Origin: Natronolimnohabitans innermongolicus JCM 12255
Lineage (GTDB): Archaea; Halobacteriota; Halobacteria; Halobacteriales; Natrialbaceae
Direction of reading: 5' to 3'
Assembly (NCBI RefSeq): GCF_000337215.1
Contig: NZ_AOHZ01000043.1
Location: 11,377-73,190 of the forward strand
Length of the DNA: 61,814 bases
Shown: positions 25,706 through 33,797 of the stretch, piece after piece
Layout: every line of letters starts with the position of its first letter
Position numbering within the stretch: the stretch's first letter is position 1
The notes under the pieces: model-generated
The model's database searches: none
Seen by the model: only the letters and a program-made list of their open reading frames with translations
What the model was told of the DNA's origin: nothing
Made by a program: the position numbers and the translations under genes

Positions 25706-25817
25706 TATTCTGCGACGAACGGACGTGAGGAGCGAATAGTCACGGGAGAGATCGAACCAGACGAGTCGCGCGCAGCGCCAGCGAGCACGTCTCGGCGTGG
25801 TTCGATTCTCGCACCCG
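25684..25817 (+). repeat. tRNA-His 3'-end duplication with hairpin element between
   Basis: The 19 bases at 25684-25702 (T arm and start of acceptor) recur exactly at 25799-25817. Between them are two inverted repeats. ACTATTC (25704-25710) pairs with GAATAGT (25734-25740). The second hairpin has outer stem GAACC (25754-25758)/GGTTC (25799-25803), inner stem AGACG/CGTCT and a one-sided bulge CGGCGT (25793-25798). The outer stem uses the GTTC of the repeated T loop. A weaker third match (TCTCGCACCCG) occurs near 25896. Confidence 0.75.
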
Positions 25818-25934
25818 TAGTTTTTGACCGTGATACCTCCTCGAGCAGCGCAACTCCGATACAAACAGAATCGCGTGAAACGATCACCGGCGAGTCTCGC
25901 ACCCGATTCCTCGACTCGCCACCGGGAAATCGCG

Positions 25935-28217
25935 TCACTCGAGCGTCGCGTAAATCGGCGAACTCCAGGCCATTTCGCCGTCGGTCTGTACAACCCGGAC
26001 GTAGTAGGCGTGGTCGCCGCTGTCGGTCGCAGAGAGATCGAACTCGAGGGTGACGTCACGCGCGGTCGCCTCGCCCACGCGGCGAATCGCCAGTTGCCGG
26101 TCGACGCCGCCCGCGTCGATAATCGTCTCGTCGCCGAGACTACCGAGTGCGACGGTCTCGCTGAGAAACGGAACACTGTAGGTGACTTTCGCATCCTCGG
26201 GAGCCTCGAGGGCGAGCCTGACGCCCTGGTAGTTACCCGAGATCGTGCTGTCCCACTCGAGCGTAGTAGCCGTCTGTCCGGTGAGTCCCTGTTCGGGGTG
26301 ATCGAAACCGAACGCGGTCGCGTCGACGATTCGACCTGCAGACAGCGAGAGGCCGCCGGAGGCGTCCTGTACCTTGTGGCGGTTCTTCGATCGCGCGCCG
26401 CTCCAGGTGAATTCCAGCAGGTGCTCGCCGTCGGTCAGGTCGGTTGTATCGACGCGTTCGGAGCCGTCGAAGAGGTTGACGCGTGCGATCGGGGCCGTCC
26501 CGTGTACCTCGACGCCGAACGAGAGCGCCGTCGTACCGGCGTCGATCGTCGTCGATTCGCCCATCGAGGCGTCCTCGAGGGCAGTTTCGAGGAGGATCCG
26601 TTCGCCCGTCGTGCCGTAGACCCGTCGTTCGGTCATAGCATCCCAGAGTTCGTCGCGGGAGAGATCAGAGAGCGACGCCGCCATCAGTCCGCCCGAGACG
26701 TTGAAGTCGGCCGCCTGCAGACTCGCCGTCTCGTCGACTTCGAAGTGGTTCGTCGGGCGAGCCGCACCCAGTCGGCCGGTGTGATCGTCGCTGCTGCAGA
26801 CGAAGCCAACCCGGTAGCCGCGCTCGATCGCTTCTTGGCCGAACCACTCGAAGACGCCCCAGATCGAGTTGATCTCGACGAGCGTCGTACGGTCGGCGTC
26901 GATCGCGTCTCGATCGGGATCGCGCAGTCGAGCGGGGCGGCCGCCCTGGTGCGGAACGATCAGGACGTCGTCGCGGCCCTCGTAGCGGTCGTAGAGGGCT
27001 TCGATAGGGTAGGTCCCCTCGTGTTTTCGAAAGCCGTCGCCGTCCTGCCAGCTACCGCTGGCGACGAGCGGTTCGTCGGTGTGGCGGTAGTAGACGTTGT
27101 GGTCGCCGCCGGAGACGGTGTTCGCCGACCACTCGTTGGCGAGCAGCGTGACGTGTTCGCCGGGCTCGTGGTAGCGCTCGACCGCGTCCTTGATCTCCCG
27201 CCAGTAGAATTCGTCGACCTGGAAATCGTTCGCGCAGTGCGAGGAAAAGTCGAGCAGCGCGTCCTCCCGCGCGAACCGGAAGTACTCGTCGATGCTTCCG
27301 GTGCCGACGGTCTTGCCGGACTGACCGTGAATGTCGCCCCAGTAGAGCCGCCGGCGCGCGTCGGGATCGCAGCGGACGGGATTCGACGTCGCTTCCCATC
27401 CCCTGTCCGGATCGGTAACGGTGACGCGGAAGATCCCCGGCGAATCGAACGCGACTGGTATACTCGAGACGGACTCGTCGACGTCGACCGGTGACGATAC
27501 CGTCGCGTCGACGCCGTCACCTCCGTCGTTGTCACCCTCGCGCTCGCCTGCGCCGGTGACCGAAACTTCGAGTCGCCCCTCGTACTCGCTTGCCGTGTTA
27601 CCGTAGTAATCGACGGCGCGGAGTCCGACGTCTATCGACTCGCCCGGGTCGGCGTCCGAGGGCGCACGCGCCTCGAGTGCGGTCGGATCGCCGGCGACGA
27701 CCTCGTAGTCGAGGGCCTCGAGCAGGAGGTAGTCTCCGGTCCCTTGCATGTCGACCTGAAAGAGGAAGTTGAACGCGGCTTCGGGAAACGACTGGATTCG
27801 GTGGCCCAGACTGCCGCCCGACGTGTCTCCGAACGTAATCGTGATCGTTTCCCCTTCGCCGAGGTAGCCGTCGTAGATATCGACGATCACGTTGTCGTTC
27901 CACGGGCGCGGGTTCTGATACCGCCGGTCGAACCGCCCCTCGACGATCGCGTCGCCGTCCGTCGCAACCGAACAGTAGTTCGCCGAGCGGGGGTCCTCGA
28001 ACTGCGGGCGTCCCCAATCGCTGGTCTGGTTGGTCGACACTTTGAGCTTCGCGCCGTCGTCGAGGCCGAACTGACCGACGGTGTACGTGATCGTCCACGT
28101 GCCGTACGTTCCCGCGGTGACCTCGTCGGCCGATATCGTCACGGTTCCGTAGTGGCGGTCGATCTCGGCTCTCTCCGGGTCTCGGTCGCCGAATACGTCC
28201 TGAATGTTTCCACTCAT
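25935..28217 (-). CDS. DUF3604 family protein (PHP-like putative metallohydrolase)
   Basis: About 760 residues. The N-terminal ~280 residues are beta-rich. The DUF3604 core starts near residue 290 with RLYWGDIHGQSGKT, where WGDIHGQS supplies metal ligands. DFSSHCANDF, IVPHQGGRPARL and VCSSDDHTGRLG complete the pattern of His/Asp residues typical of PHP-type hydrolases. The C-terminal ~200 residues are again beta-sandwich-like. No signal peptide is visible. Family activity is poorly characterised; substrate unknown. ATG 28217 chosen (MSGNIQDVFG), six codons inside the longest frame. Confidence 0.85.
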   Translation of the reverse strand: MSGNIQDVFGDRDPERAEIDRHYGTVTISADEVTAGTYGTWTITYTVGQFGLDDGAKLKVSTNQTSDWGRPQFEDPRSANYCSVATDGDAIVEGRFDRRYQNPRPWNDNVIVDIYDGYLGEGETITITFGDTSGGSLGHRIQSFPEAAFNFLFQVDMQGTGDYLLLEALDYEVVAGDPTALEARAPSDADPGESIDVGLRAVDYYGNTASEYEGRLEVSVTGAGEREGDNDGGDGVDATVSSPVDVDESVSSIPVAFDSPGIFRVTVTDPDRGWEATSNPVRCDPDARRRLYWGDIHGQSGKTVGTGSIDEYFRFAREDALLDFSSHCANDFQVDEFYWREIKDAVERYHEPGEHVTLLANEWSANTVSGGDHNVYYRHTDEPLVASGSWQDGDGFRKHEGTYPIEALYDRYEGRDDVLIVPHQGGRPARLRDPDRDAIDADRTTLVEINSIWGVFEWFGQEAIERGYRVGFVCSSDDHTGRLGAARPTNHFEVDETASLQAADFNVSGGLMAASLSDLSRDELWDAMTERRVYGTTGERILLETALEDASMGESTTIDAGTTALSFGVEVHGTAPIARVNLFDGSERVDTTDLTDGEHLLEFTWSGARSKNRHKVQDASGGLSLSAGRIVDATAFGFDHPEQGLTGQTATTLEWDSTISGNYQGVRLALEAPEDAKVTYSVPFLSETVALGSLGDETIIDAGGVDRQLAIRRVGEATARDVTLEFDLSATDSGDHAYYVRVVQTDGEMAWSSPIYATLE

Positions 28218-28480
28218 ACTCGGTAGATTCACCATTCACGGCCGGTGTGCCGCGTTCGTTCGACCGACGAACGCGAAGTTATAGCTTTTCGGCCACATTC
28301 GAACCGTTCGGACGCGACGAGAGACCGCTCGTCGAGACCGTCTCGGCACCCATCTCGTGATTCGACAGTCGAACGAGCGCGGATCGACCACCGCACGTCT
28401 CCGACAGCCGAGACTCGAGAACAGCGCCCGAACGGTCGACCGACCGCAGACTGAATACGGTCCCGTTCGTGGCTTCGAGT

Positions 28481-28648
28481 ATGGCAGCAGACGACGGCCC
28501 CTTCGACTGTGACTCCTGCGAGACCGCGGTCCCCCTCGACGACGCCCGACGAACGGAAACGATGGGCGGACTCGACGCGACGAAGTGGCAGACGCTGTGC
28601 TGTCCACACTGTGGCGCGCGGCTGAAAACGGTCTACGTTGGCGACTGA
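28481..28648 (+). CDS. small zinc-ribbon-like protein
   Basis: 55 residues. Two CxxC pairs, FDCDSCETAV near the start and LCCPHCGARLK near the end, would hold one zinc as in rubredoxin-like knuckles. Such 50-60-residue zinc proteins are numerous in haloarchaea. It lies alone between two minus-strand genes. Function unknown. Confidence 0.65.
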   Translation: MAADDGPFDCDSCETAVPLDDARRTETMGGLDATKWQTLCCPHCGARLKTVYVGD

Positions 28649-28707
28649 TGGCGTCGCTCGCCGCGTTGTGATCACCGTCGCGTCGTTCGATTGCCGCGTC
28701 GCCGCAG

Positions 28708-29568
28708 TCACCGCCCCGCGTCGGTAATCCGCTGAACCTCGTCGTCGTCCAGCGACAACTGCGACGCCGCGACGTTCGACTCGAGGTGGTCCGGATCCGA
28801 GGTTCCCGGAATCGGGAGGATCACGTCCGAGCGCTCGAGGAGCCAGGCCAGCGCGACCTGCCGTCGGCTCGCGTCGTGTTCGTCGCCGATTTCGTCTAAC
28901 AGGTCGCCGTGGGCGTCGACGTCGTCGCCGTTTATCGGCGCCCAGGGGATGAAGCCGATCCCATTTTCGGCACAGGCCTCGAGAACGTCCCGATTTTCCC
29001 GGTCGTCGACGTTGTAGCGGTTCTGGACGGTCGCGACGTCGACGTGTTCGCGGGCCGTCTCGAGTTGTTCGACGGAGACGTTACTGACGCCGACCTGATC
29101 GACGAGGCCGTCGTCCTGCAGTTCGGCGAACGTCTGGATCGAGTCCTCGAACGGCGTGTCGGGATCGGGGCGGTGGAACTGGTAGAGATCGATGGTCTCG
29201 GTCCGAAGGCGGTCGAGCGAGGCCAGCACCTGATTGCGGATGTAATCGGGGTCGCCGTGGGCGAGCCACTCCCCCTCCCGGTTGCGCAGGAGGCCGGCCT
29301 TGGTCGCGACCAGCACGTCGTCGCGGTCGCCGAGCGCCTCGCCGATCAGCCGTTCGCTGACGCCGGGCCCGTAGGAGTCAGCCGTATCGACGAAATCGAC
29401 GCCGAGTTCGACCGCATACTCGAGAACGTCGCGGGCGCGCGATTCGTCGTTCGGGGGACCGATGATCTCCTCGCCACAGAGACGCATCGCGCCGAACCCG
29501 AGCCGGTGGACGGTCGTATCGCCGATTTCGAACGTGTCGCTCTCGTTCGTCGGGGTATCGCTGCTCAC
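28708..29568 (-). CDS. aldo/keto reductase
   Basis: 286 residues from a GTG at 29568 (the ATG-led longer frame has no family match). The AKR tetrad is present: D and Y in FVDTADSYGPGVSE, K in VATKAGL, H in YQFHRPDPDTP. The NADPH-binding end is PIPGTSDPDHLESNVAA. NAD(P)H-dependent reduction of an aldehyde or ketone; substrate unknown. A second, distinct AKR is at 46311-47282. Confidence 0.9.
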   Translation of the reverse strand: MSSDTPTNESDTFEIGDTTVHRLGFGAMRLCGEEIIGPPNDESRARDVLEYAVELGVDFVDTADSYGPGVSERLIGEALGDRDDVLVATKAGLLRNREGEWLAHGDPDYIRNQVLASLDRLRTETIDLYQFHRPDPDTPFEDSIQTFAELQDDGLVDQVGVSNVSVEQLETAREHVDVATVQNRYNVDDRENRDVLEACAENGIGFIPWAPINGDDVDAHGDLLDEIGDEHDASRRQVALAWLLERSDVILPIPGTSDPDHLESNVAASQLSLDDDEVQRITDAGR

Positions 29569-29772
29569 GACCCACGTAACGGGGAACGCTCGGATAATCG
29601 TTGGGCGCTCACCCGCCGACAAGCGGCCCGGCGTCGGCAGTCACCGGCCGTCGGCAACCGCCTCGAGGTCGAGGGGCGTCGAAATCGTCGCTGCTATCGC
29701 CGTCCTCGAGACAGTCCGAAACCGTCTCGACGGGCTCGATTCCGCGTCCGACCGCGTCGACGGGACCAGAAA

Positions 29773-29815
29773 ACGGAGAGCGGGGAACGGGGAGCGGGAA
29801 GCGGGAAACGAGGGA
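29773..29815 (+). repeat. purine-rich imperfect tandem repeat
   Basis: The stretch repeats a GCGGGAA/GCGGGGAAC-like 7-8-base unit about six times, all purines except single C bases. It sits between the aldo/keto reductase and the secreted protein gene. Function unknown; it may be slippage-prone or able to adopt an unusual G-rich structure. Confidence 0.4.
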
Positions 29816-29829
29816 CTGCGGCCGAACGC

Positions 29830-30795
29830 TTACTGCGAGACGCGCCGGCGAAACGCGTACAGCCCGCCGACCGTCAGCCCGACGGCACCGACGCCCCCGG
29901 CGAAACCGGGACCGGGCATCTCCTCGGCCGAATCGCCCCCGTATGGGAGCGCCAACGTGCCGTCATCGGAGTGCAACGAGAGCAGGTACGACCCGTCGTC
30001 GTCGGCCTCGTAGAACTCGAGATCCCAGTCGTACCGGCCGTTCTCGAGATCGAGATCGAACTGCGAAAGGTCGATTACGAACTCATCGCCGGCGTTTTCC
30101 ACCGCGGTCTCGGCCAGTTCGTCGCTCGGCCGGTCCCCGCGTTCGTAAATGGACCACTCGACGGAGAGGTCGTCCGGCGTCCCCGGATCGCGAGCGATTC
30201 GGAGCGTCTCGTCGGACTGCTCGAGATCCCACTCGTATCGCGTCGCGACGCGGGTCGGCGGCGACTCGATCAGGGCGGACCCGTTCCCGTCGAGCAGCGC
30301 GACGCGGTAGTCGGCGAACGGTTCCCGATCGAAGATATCGAGGTCGCCGACGAACCGACCGTCGACGTAACTGAGACCGCCGGTCCCCTCGGCCGTCACC
30401 GACACCGAGACCGACTCGTCCATCGATTCCGTCGGATCGTACCCCGTCTCGAAGGAGATCGAACTGATTTCGTGCGTCGCGGAGTCGTCGTCGGGGACGA
30501 ACCGCAACTCGTCGTCGCTTCCCGCCCGCGTGATCCGGAATCGGTAGTCTGCATCCCCGCCGAACGGGACGGTACGGTCTCCTGCAAGCCCGTCGGCCGC
30601 CGTTAGCCGCGGCCGCAGGGACGAACTGGTGACGTTCGGATCGCGAAACAGCGTCACCTGCCCCAGCGTCGAAATCTCGAGGGCGACCTCGTCGTCGAGT
30701 TCGGGGGCGGCCGTCGCCGTAGTCGCCCCCAGAACACCGGTCGCGACGGCGCCCGCAGCGGTGCCGAGAACGGATCGTCTCGTGGACGGCGGCAT
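29830..30795 (-). CDS. Tat-exported, PGF-CTERM-anchored surface protein
   Basis: 321 residues. The N-terminus STRRSVLGTAAGAVATGVLGATTATAA is a twin-arginine (Tat) signal peptide. A ~250-residue beta-rich acidic domain follows. The C-terminus has PGPGF, a hydrophobic helix (AGGVGAVGLTVGGLYAF) and the basic end RRRVSQ, the tripartite PGF-CTERM signal that archaeosortase A processes for lipid anchoring. Binding function unknown. An AT-rich TATA-like stretch (ATAGTAAATAG) lies ~25 bases upstream of the start. Confidence 0.82.
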   Translation of the reverse strand: MPPSTRRSVLGTAAGAVATGVLGATTATAAPELDDEVALEISTLGQVTLFRDPNVTSSSLRPRLTAADGLAGDRTVPFGGDADYRFRITRAGSDDELRFVPDDDSATHEISSISFETGYDPTESMDESVSVSVTAEGTGGLSYVDGRFVGDLDIFDREPFADYRVALLDGNGSALIESPPTRVATRYEWDLEQSDETLRIARDPGTPDDLSVEWSIYERGDRPSDELAETAVENAGDEFVIDLSQFDLDLENGRYDWDLEFYEADDDGSYLLSLHSDDGTLALPYGGDSAEEMPGPGFAGGVGAVGLTVGGLYAFRRRVSQ

Positions 30796-31133
30796 TCGGT
30801 TAACCGAACCAATCTCAATAGTAAATAGCTATTGACTTCTCGACACCATGGCGACGGAAGCGACCGTCTGAAACGTGTCACCGACACCGAAGCGGGTCGA
30901 TGTCACGGCTTAAGGTGCCCCCGTTCAGTGAGTGCTCCCCGACCGAACCGTATCCACTTCGTTCGCGGAGTCGGTCACGAGAGACGCGTCGCCTTCCGGA
31001 TGTGAACCGAAGAACAACGTCACCCCGCTTGCGAGCGTTGTTCGGCGTCCAGTCCCGGTGAACCGACCGCCTCACGAAGCGTTCAATTCCGGTTCGGAGC
31101 AAGACCTATTCACGTTCCTCCCCAGGTCTTCGC
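30796..31133. other. intergenic region without a gene
   Basis: 338 bases between divergently transcribed genes. It contains the AT-rich promoter of the PGF-CTERM gene at ~30810-30830. I see no ORF with haloarchaeal protein character and no RNA gene. Confidence 0.6.
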
Positions 31134-31820
31134 ATGGTTCGAAACGCCACTATCGTCGCGGGCGTGGCCGGGGGCGCGCTGGCGGCCACGGGTATCTGGA
31201 GCCTCTACCAACGGTACACGACCGAAACCGTCCCCTACACCGTCGTCGCTCACGCCGATGACGTCGAACTTCGACGCTACCCCGAACAGGTCCTCGTCGA
31301 GACGTTCGCCCCCTCGAAGAACACGGCGTTCGGTCGGCTGTTCCGGTATCTCAGCGGTGCGAACGACGGCGGTGAGGAACTCTCGATGACCGCCCCAGTC
31401 GAGGTGGACGACCCCGGAACGTCGATCGAAATGACTGCACCCGTCGAACTCGAGCGCATCGGGCGGGCGACTCCGATGACTGCACCCGTCGAGCCCGACC
31501 GGAGCCGCGGTGCTGACGAGGTCCGGATGGCGTTCTACCTCCCTCCGGAGTACGACGCGGAATCGGCACCACGACCCGCAGCCGACGACGTGAGGATTCT
31601 CGAAGTACCCGAGCGAACGCTCGCCGTCAGGCGGTTTACGTGGCGGCCTACGGACGCCCGCATTGCTCGCGAAACCGAGGCGTTGCTGGAGACGCTCGAG
31701 ACGGCCGGCGTCTCCCTCGCCGGCGAGCCGTTCTTCATGGGGTATGACGCCCCCTGGACGCTGCCGTTCCTCCGACGAAACGAAATCGCGGTAGAAGTCG
31801 AAGCAAACACCGGGTCCTGA
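31134..31820 (+). CDS. SOUL-family haem-binding protein
   Basis: 228 residues. An N-terminal hydrophobic segment (5-24) could anchor it. The SOUL/HBP domain follows: YTVVAHADDVELRRYPEQVLVET, then repeated MTAPVE motifs, MAFYLPPEY, TLAVRRFTWRPTDARI and PFFMGYDAPWTLPFLRRNEIAVEV. The MTAPVE unit occurs three times (about 85, 99 and 115), where many family members have two. SOUL proteins bind haem or tetrapyrroles; the role in archaea is unclear. Confidence 0.9.
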   Translation: MVRNATIVAGVAGGALAATGIWSLYQRYTTETVPYTVVAHADDVELRRYPEQVLVETFAPSKNTAFGRLFRYLSGANDGGEELSMTAPVEVDDPGTSIEMTAPVELERIGRATPMTAPVEPDRSRGADEVRMAFYLPPEYDAESAPRPAADDVRILEVPERTLAVRRFTWRPTDARIARETEALLETLETAGVSLAGEPFFMGYDAPWTLPFLRRNEIAVEVEANTGS

Positions 31821-31922
31821 TCGATTACTGGCATTTTTGTCAGTGGAGCTACTGCTCATCGAGAGATGTGTCGGATTCTGATAGCACACTCGCCGTGCTC
31901 GGTCGTGATTCCCAGTGGAAAC
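31821..31922. other. non-coding spacer before the tRNA-Phe tail array
   Basis: About 100 bases after the SOUL gene with no gene visible; the tRNA-derived repeats begin at 31923. Confidence 0.5.
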
Positions 31923-32442
31923 GCCGTCTCTCGGATTGTGAACGACGCCTGAGAACCTGCTCGCTTCGCTCGCAGAACCTCAGTCTCGTTCACGTCCGAT
32001 CAGAATGCATTCTGACCGCTCACGAAAGTGTTCGCGGTAAGAAGTGCTCCCTCCCGAATTTGAACCACGCGAACCCCTCGCTCAGTGTTCTCTACTTCAG
32101 ATCCGGTCGTTGACAGTTTTGTGGCCGACAACGCGAACGAGCGACGCGAGTGAGCTGTCAGCCACAGAAACATGGCGTCTCCCGGATTATGAACTACGCC
32201 GAGACGCTCCGCTCGCTTCGCTTGCGGCTGCGACTCGTCTAGTTCAAAATCCGCTCGGTTCTCATTTCTGCTGCTCGTGGTGTTGCTCGCAGCAGAAATG
32301 CCGCCTCCCGGATTTGAACTTCCGAAAGACTCGCTGGCGCTCGTCTTTCGACTTCCCGCTCGCTTCGCTCGCAGGAACGGGGACAGCTCGATCTTCAGTC
32401 GAGTCCGATGACTTCTCGAGTGAGAATCGCGTAAAATCGGGA
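31923..32442 (-). repeat. array of five tRNA-Phe 3'-end units (with the gene itself) separated by hairpins
   Basis: Read on the minus strand downstream of tRNA-Phe, copies of its 3' terminus occur at 32298-32319 (22 bases exact), 32172-32194, 32045-32065 and 31923-31943, the last three degenerate. Counting the real end at 32444, the steps are 144, 126, 128 and 123 bp. The nearest copy also includes 27 exact bases of the anticodon and variable region (32378-32404), split from its 3' part by a ~58-base insertion at the T-loop GTTC. Hairpins lie between copies, for example 12-bp arms at 32263-32274/32289-32300. Confidence 0.8.
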
Positions 32443-32516
32443 TGCCGCCTCCCGGATTTGAACCGGGGACAGCTCGATCTTCAGTCGAGTGCTCTCCCAG
32501 TCTGAGCTAAGGCGGC
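32443..32516 (-). tRNA. tRNA-Phe (anticodon GAA)
   Basis: A 74-nt cloverleaf on the minus strand. Acceptor GCCGCCT/AGGCGGC, anticodon stem CTCGA/TCGAG with loop CTGAAGA (GAA), T arm CCCGG-TTCAAAT-CCGGG. CCA is not encoded. Its 3' end is followed by four decayed copies of itself. Confidence 0.96.
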
Positions 32517-32536
32517 GCATCTCTAACTCCGTGCAT

Positions 32537-32549
32537 GGTATAAAAAAGG
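32537..32549 (-). promoter_or_regulatory. TATA box of tRNA-Phe
   Basis: CTTTTTTATACC on the minus strand lies about 21-33 bases upstream of the tRNA 5' end, the expected archaeal box A position. Confidence 0.5.
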
Positions 32550-32740
32550 ATTTCGAATCGGATCCAGTGTGTGAATCGACCGTGTAGAATCCTCGTTCGT
32601 GAGTAATTCACAGCCGTTAGGAAAACACATCGAGTAGTAACGTCGCATATACGAGCGAGTGTATCGATGATTGCCGCGCGTGTGTTGGATTTTCAGATAT
32701 TCAAGACACCCTTTTCCGGGCTGGCGAGTAACATCGTGTT

Positions 32741-33187
32741 ATGGAAGCCCTTACCTCGAGTCAGGACGGTACCGAGCTCTCGGCAGACACTATTCTGGAG
32801 CTGTTGGCCAACCGCCGACGACGGTACCTCCTCTACGCGCTGCGCGGGCACGAGGACCCGATCGAACTCTCGACGCTCGCCGAACAGGTCGCCGGCTGGG
32901 AGCACGACGTGCCACCAGAGGAGGTCGCGAAAAACGAATACAAGAGCGTCTACGTCTCCTCCGTGCAGTGTCACGTGCCGAAGCTGGCCGACGCGGGCGT
33001 CGTCGACCACGACGAAGACAACCACACCGTCGTCCTCGGCAGTAATTTCGACCAACTCGAGCCCTACCTCCGGGTCGTCGTCAAAGACGAACCCGAGAAC
33101 TCGACGCTTCACGCCGCCCTCGAGCGGGAGTCCGGCGACGGCCTGCTGGGGCGCGTCCGGGAGAACGTGGCGCGACTCAAACACTGA
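32741..33187 (+). CDS. winged-helix domain protein (DUF7344-like)
   Basis: 148 residues. The core SADTILELLANRRRRYLLYALRGHEDPIELSTLAEQVAGWE is the start of the haloarchaeal winged-helix family (DUF7344 by memory). SVYVSSVQCHVPKLADAGVVDHDEDNHTVVLG forms the recognition helix and wing. These are putative DNA-binding regulators, very numerous in haloarchaea. No partner gene is adjacent. Target unknown. Confidence 0.85.
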   Translation: MEALTSSQDGTELSADTILELLANRRRRYLLYALRGHEDPIELSTLAEQVAGWEHDVPPEEVAKNEYKSVYVSSVQCHVPKLADAGVVDHDEDNHTVVLGSNFDQLEPYLRVVVKDEPENSTLHAALERESGDGLLGRVRENVARLKH

Positions 33188-33797
33188 GTCGACGCCCGGC
33201 GCACAGGACGACGACCGCGACTGATTCGGCTCGAGGGATGGGAGTCGGTCGCGACTGCGGATACTCCCGCGGATTCGGTTTTCGGTAGACCCGGAGCAGA
33301 CCAGCAGGATTCGCGGCTTCGGTACGCTGAGACGGTTTCCTGTCCGTCAGGTCCGGCGCACCCGCGACCCGGGCGGCGGGTGCGCCGGGACATCCGTACG
33401 ACAATCCGTATAAAACGGAGCAGGCCGACGTAGCGAGACGGCATTGACGGGTTTCGGGTGCGTCCGAACGAACGGCCACTCGGGCGTCGAGAGAACCGAT
33501 ACCGGAGACCGGGAACGGAGTGTCTGCGCTCGGTGGCACCGTAGCGTCGAATTACTCCCCACCTACGATACCAGTAATAGCCATTTGGAACAATTAGTTA
33601 CCACCTGAGTGACTGTTTCACTACATCGAATCCTCCAGCAGCGGGTTACCTCGACTGACAGAAGACAGAGAGCACGGTATCCGAGGGTAAACGGACCAGT
33701 GAAGCGGATTCGAGCGGCGTAGCGAACGTCGGAACGGACTCCGTACCGATCTGTCGCTGCCAGTATCTTCATGAGAGGGTTCGAAATAGCCTCGCCA
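33188..33797. other. intergenic region with palindromic element
   Basis: About 610 bases without a convincing gene. It contains copy 1 of the 82-bp palindromic repeat (33330-33411) and AT-rich stretches at ~33550-33640 that may hold promoters for the following gene. Confidence 0.55.
33330..33411 (+). repeat. 82-bp palindromic repeat element, copy 1
   Basis: The centre is an inverted repeat with arms CCGGCGCACCCGC and GCGGGTGCGCCGG around GACCCGGGCG. The ends are imperfect inverted repeats (AGACGGTTTCCTGT at the left, ATACGGATTGTCGT read inward from the right). Copy 2, also 82 bp, is at 49566-49647. The arms differ by one matched pair (CACCC/GGGTG here, CAACC/GGTTG there). Confidence 0.75.

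Noticed and set aside
29773-29815. G-quadruplex promoter element
   Set aside because: G-runs are regular, but the location is downstream of genes rather than at a promoter; retained only as a tandem repeat.
31923-32442. CRISPR-like array (regular repeats downstream of tRNA-Phe)
   Set aside because: The repeats are the tRNA's own 3' end, degrade with distance, are spaced ~125 bp and have hairpin spacers that are related to each other; no cas genes are present.
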